Shown here one piece after another: positions 32,331 through 34,714 of a DNA stretch of 34,714 nt. The DNA comes from a bacterium (GTDB lineage: Bacteria > Pseudomonadota > Alphaproteobacteria > Sphingomonadales > Sphingomonadaceae). The notes beneath the pieces were generated by a model that saw only the letters and a program-made list of their open reading frames with translations, had not been told where the DNA came from and searched no databases. Position 1 is the stretch's first letter. Each line of letters begins with the position of its first letter. A program made the translations under genes and the position numbers. The stretch spans positions 1-34,714 of the forward strand of contig JAVBXL010000074.1 of assembly GCA_030824575.1 (NCBI GenBank), read 5' to 3'.

Positions 32331-33701
32331 TCACGCGGCCGCGCGGCGCTCCTTCAGTTCTTCGTTCAGCATTTCGGCTAGCAGGAAGGCCAGTTCCAGG
32401 CTCTGCGCCGCGTTCAGACGCGGATCGCAATGGGTGTGGTAGCGGTCGGCCAACCCTTCGTCGGTGATGGCGATCGCGCCGCCGGTGCATTCCGTAACAT
32501 TCTGCCCGGTCATCTCCGCATGGATACCGCCGCCGAAGCTGCCCTCCGCGCGATGCACGGCGAAGAAACCGCGCACCTCGGCCAGGATGCGCTCGAACGG
32601 GCGGGTCTTGTAGCCGTTCGCCGCCTTGACGACATTGCCGTGCATCGGGTCGCAGGACCAGATCACCGGATGGCCTTCGCGCAGCACCGCGCGCACCAGC
32701 TTGGGCAGGCCGGCCTCGATCTTGTCATGGCCATAGCGGGTGATGAGCGTGATGCGCCCGGCTTCACGCGCAGGGTTCAGCGTGTCGAGCAGGCGCAGCA
32801 GCGCGTCCGGCTCCAGCGAAGGCCCGCATTTCAGGCCGATCGGATTGCCGATGCCGCGCAGATATTCGACATGGGCCGACCCTTCGAACCGGGTGCGGTC
32901 GCCGATCCACAGCATATGCGCCGACGTATCGTACCAGTCGCCGGTCAGCGAATCCTGCCGCGTCATCGCCTGTTCGAACGGCAGCAGCAACGCTTCATGG
33001 CTGGTATAGAAGCTGGTCCCGCCCAGCTGGGGCACGGTTTCCGCCGACAGGCCGCAGGCGCGCATGAAGTCGAGCGCCTGGCCGATCTGGTCGGCCATCA
33101 GTTCGAACTTTGCCGCCCAGGGACTACGGCCCATGAAATCGAGCATCCAGCCATGGACGCGATCCAGGCTGGCATAGCCGCCGGTCGAGAAGGCGCGCAG
33201 CAGGTTGAGCGTCGCGGCCGACTGATTATAGGCGCGCACCATCCGCTCCGGGTCAGGCTCGCGCGATTCCGGGGTGAAGGCGATGTCGTTGACATTGTCG
33301 CCGCGATAGCTGGGCAGCTCGACCCCGCCGATGACTTCGGTATCGGCCGAACGCGGCTTGGCGAACTGGCCGGCCATGCGGCCGACCTTCACCACCGGCA
33401 GTTTCGACGCGAAGGTCAGCACGACCGCCATCTGGAGCAGCACGCGGAAGGTGTCGCGGATGTTGTTCGGATGGAACTCCGCGAAGCTTTCCGCGCAATC
33501 GCCGCCCTGCAACAGGAAGGCTTCGCCGTTCACGACCTTGGCCAGGTCGGTCTTCAGGTTGCGCGCTTCGCCCGCAAAGACGAGGGGCGGAAACTGGCCA
33601 AGCTGGGCTTCTACCGACGCCAATGCGCCTGCGTCCCGGTAAAAGGGCATCTGAATGCCCTTTTGGCTCCGCCAGCTATCCGGCGTCCACTTCGCCGCCA
33701 C
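32331..33701 (-). CDS. aroG: 3-deoxy-7-phosphoheptulonate synthase, class II
   Basis: This enzyme joins phosphoenolpyruvate and erythrose-4-phosphate, the first step of aromatic amino acid synthesis. The 456-residue product is class II (plant/Mycobacterium-like), with [18 protein letters not shown] at the start, [11 protein letters not shown] (metal-binding Cys), [41 protein letters not shown] and [18 protein letters not shown]. The start is a GTG at 33701, chosen because AAGGAG is 7 bases before it; an ATG upstream at 33740 adds unrelated residues. Feedback control by aromatic amino acids is likely for the family but not shown. Its own promoter may lie at 33738-33766. Confidence 0.95.
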   Translation of the reverse strand: MAAKWTPDSWRSQKGIQMPFYRDAGALASVEAQLGQFPPLVFAGEARNLKTDLAKVVNGEAFLLQGGDCAESFAEFHPNNIRDTFRVLLQMAVVLTFASKLPVVKVGRMAGQFAKPRSADTEVIGGVELPSYRGDNVNDIAFTPESREPDPERMVRAYNQSAATLNLLRAFSTGGYASLDRVHGWMLDFMGRSPWAAKFELMADQIGQALDFMRACGLSAETVPQLGGTSFYTSHEALLLPFEQAMTRQDSLTGDWYDTSAHMLWIGDRTRFEGSAHVEYLRGIGNPIGLKCGPSLEPDALLRLLDTLNPAREAGRITLITRYGHDKIEAGLPKLVRAVLREGHPVIWSCDPMHGNVVKAANGYKTRPFERILAEVRGFFAVHRAEGSFGGGIHAEMTGQNVTECTGGAIAITDEGLADRYHTHCDPRLNAAQSLELAFLLAEMLNEELKERRAAA

Positions 33702-33737
33702 GTCGAGTCTCCTTCGCATGTGATAAAATAGGGGGCG

Positions 33738-33766
33738 CACCTACGCTTGTCTGGGGGGCAAGGCAA
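33738..33766 (-). promoter_or_regulatory. Possible aroG promoter
   Basis: On the minus strand TTGCCT (33761-33766), a 17-base spacer and TAGGTG (33738-33743) lie about 37 bases before the GTG start. The match is moderate. Confidence 0.3.
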
Positions 33767-33806
33767 GATTGTACCAGTTGGGCCATGGCGCTGCGCAATG
33801 ATTTGT

Positions 33807-34154
33807 CTATTTCTGGCAGGGCCAGCGTTCGTTGAGGGCGACGCTCACCAGGAGCGATGCGGGCGTCTTGCGCTGGTCGGGCCAGCGTTCGAGATAGGCG
33901 ATGACGGTGCGCCGCGCATCGTCTGCGCTCATCCGGTCGGGCCAGCAAACCGGGCGGCCGCGGCCGATGAACATGTCCTTGCGGATGCCATCGACCACGC
34001 CGACGATATAGGCGGTGCAGGCCAGCCTATATTCGGGCGCCTTGTTGCGGCATTTGGCGAGCAGGGTGGTGCCGGTTTCGAACATGAACGCCTGCGCCGC
34101 GACCGGGGTGGGGGATGCGGCGAGCAGGGACGTGGCGAGAAGGATGCGCATCAT
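33807..34154 (-). CDS. Rap1a/Tai-like small exported protein
   Basis: The 115-residue product has a signal peptide (about residues 1-21, ending PVAAQA) and a mature domain with cysteines in LAKCRNKAP, RLACTAYIVGVVDGI, PVCWPDRMSADDARRTVIAYLERWP and a final WPC. This pattern of a LxxC, a CxxYIxGVxD and C-terminal ASLLVxxALNExWPC fits the Rap1a/Tai family, known as immunity proteins to type VI toxins in Serratia but also widespread as single genes of unknown role. No toxin is adjacent. It is 105 bases upstream of aroG on the same strand. Confidence 0.75.
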   Translation of the reverse strand: MMRILLATSLLAASPTPVAAQAFMFETGTTLLAKCRNKAPEYRLACTAYIVGVVDGIRKDMFIGRGRPVCWPDRMSADDARRTVIAYLERWPDQRKTPASLLVSVALNERWPCQK

Positions 34155-34193
34155 TCTTGTCTCTCACGGAAGAGGGGAGCCTAGATCACGCCC

Positions 34194-34216
34194 CCCGTTC
34201 GCTCGAAGCGAACGGG
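34194..34216. repeat. 10-bp hairpin CCCGTTCGCT-CGA-AGCGAACGGG
   Basis: A perfect 10-bp inverted repeat with a 3-base loop lies between the YceI-family and Rap1a-like genes, 6 bases beyond the YceI stop. Its arms match the ends of the repeat at 4399-4465. It may end or protect the YceI transcript. There is no T-run. Confidence 0.65.
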
Positions 34217-34221
34217 AAGTT

Positions 34222-34714
34222 TCAATCCTTCCGCTTCGCCGTGAAGGCGAAGGTCAGCGCTACTTGCGGTCCCAGCCCGGTGCTGCTGTCGCCATTGCCC
34301 ACGCCAAAGGGCGCGCGGGCGATGGTGGCGCCGCCCGACACCTTGCGGGTGGCGTCCTTGCCAGACAGGGTGAAGCGGATCGTCTGGGGTTTCGATACGC
34401 CCTTGAGCGTCAGCGTGCCGCGGGCGCGATAGGCGTCGGGGCCGGTCGCCTCCGCGCCCTTCGCCACGAAAGTCGCGGTCGGGTGCGCGGCCACGCCGAA
34501 AAACTCGTCGCCCGGCAGCATTCCGTCCTTGTAAGAGTCGCCCACGCTGGCGGACGCCATGTCGATCGTCACCTTCATGTCGGCGCTGTCGGGATGGTCG
34601 GGGTCCATGACGATCTGCGCGGTCCATTTGGAAAAGCTGCCGCTGATCGTCTCGCCATCATTGCCGACCGAAAAGCCGATGCGCCCGCCGGGCTGGACGG
34701 TCCAGGCGGGGGGC
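34222..34714 (-). CDS. YceI-family protein (5' end outside window)
   Basis: YceI-family proteins are periplasmic lipocalin-like barrels that bind polyisoprenoids such as ubiquinone or its derivatives. The visible 163 codons have GFSVGNDGETISGSFSKWTA, VMDPDHPDSADMKVTIDMAS, GDSYKDGMLPGDEFFGVAAHPTATF, and TLTLKGVSKPQTIRFTL, all typical of the family. The frame is open to the window end, so the signal peptide lies outside. The C-terminus is complete (stop at 34222). It faces the same way as the Rap1a-like gene downstream. Confidence 0.9.
   Translation of the reverse strand, partial: PPAWTVQPGGRIGFSVGNDGETISGSFSKWTAQIVMDPDHPDSADMKVTIDMASASVGDSYKDGMLPGDEFFGVAAHPTATFVAKGAEATGPDAYRARGTLTLKGVSKPQTIRFTLSGKDATRKVSGGATIARAPFGVGNGDSSTGLGPQVALTFAFTAKRKD

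Noticed and set aside
31948..32490. 180-residue minus-strand frame between the TerC gene and aroG
   Set aside because: It runs into aroG out of frame, has no ribosome site and no family resemblance; the plus-strand 31876 frame has better signals.
1..34714. CRISPR array, prophage, insertion sequence or secretion-system toxin cluster
   Set aside because: No regularly spaced direct repeats, transposase, integrase, capsid or toxin genes were found in the window.

Overview
The window reads as chromosomal DNA of a high-GC alphaproteobacterium, most likely a sphingomonad (Sphingobium/Sphingomonas-like). The grounds are the CpdR regulator, the separate Rieske, cytochrome b and cytochrome c1 genes of the bc1 complex, TTAACCAT-type (CtrA-like) motifs beside flagellar genes, and interspersed inverted repeats beginning CCGTTCGT or made of CCCCGGC...GCCGGGG that I recognise from sphingomonad genomes. 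The genus call rests on recognition alone, without any database search.

Region 1 (1-9.4 kb) is a one-direction flagellar cluster: fliK (5' part missing), fliL, fliM, fliN, fliO, fliP, fliQ, fliR, flhB, an unrecognised gene, fliD and fliS, closed by a strong terminator. It encodes hook-length control, the C-ring switch, the membrane export gate, the filament cap and the flagellin chaperone. Possible CtrA sites precede fliL, fliM, fliO and the unknown gene. A repeat element sits between fliP and fliQ, and a run of 12 C lies inside fliK.

Region 2 (9.4-14.7 kb) is housekeeping on the same strand: argD and argF (arginine synthesis, separated by a 139-bp repeat element), hslO (Hsp33), a small secreted protein, and queC-queE (preQ0/queuosine synthesis). 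A 409-bp gene-free stretch with another inverted repeat follows.

Region 3 (15.1-19.9 kb) is mostly on the minus strand: a secreted protein, a small lipoprotein, lipB (lipoylation), and the tight group trmL-hemF-GNAT. One multi-pass membrane protein gene is on the plus strand.

Region 4 (20.0-24.5 kb) holds petABC (cytochrome bc1 complex) with a terminator, apt, a convergent nucleosidase gene of the MTA/SAH family, a 59-residue unknown protein and a tRNA-Val(GAC) with its own promoter and terminator.

Region 5 (24.5-34.7 kb) carries dctA, cpdR divergent from an N-formylglutamate amidohydrolase-like gene (a perfect palindrome covers the probable cpdR -10 box), an OafA-type acyltransferase, fbp, a TerC-family gene, a possible orphan small gene in an AT-rich patch, class II DAHP synthase, a Rap1a/Tai-like protein and a YceI-family protein cut by the window end. 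The 395-bp gap between the acyltransferase and fbp holds two plus-strand intrinsic terminators with no coding gene before them. I read this as two tandem small RNAs that share an 8-nt complementary segment, and it is the best candidate here for something undescribed. Most of the rest is ordinary core genome. I saw no prophage, insertion sequence, CRISPR array or defence island.
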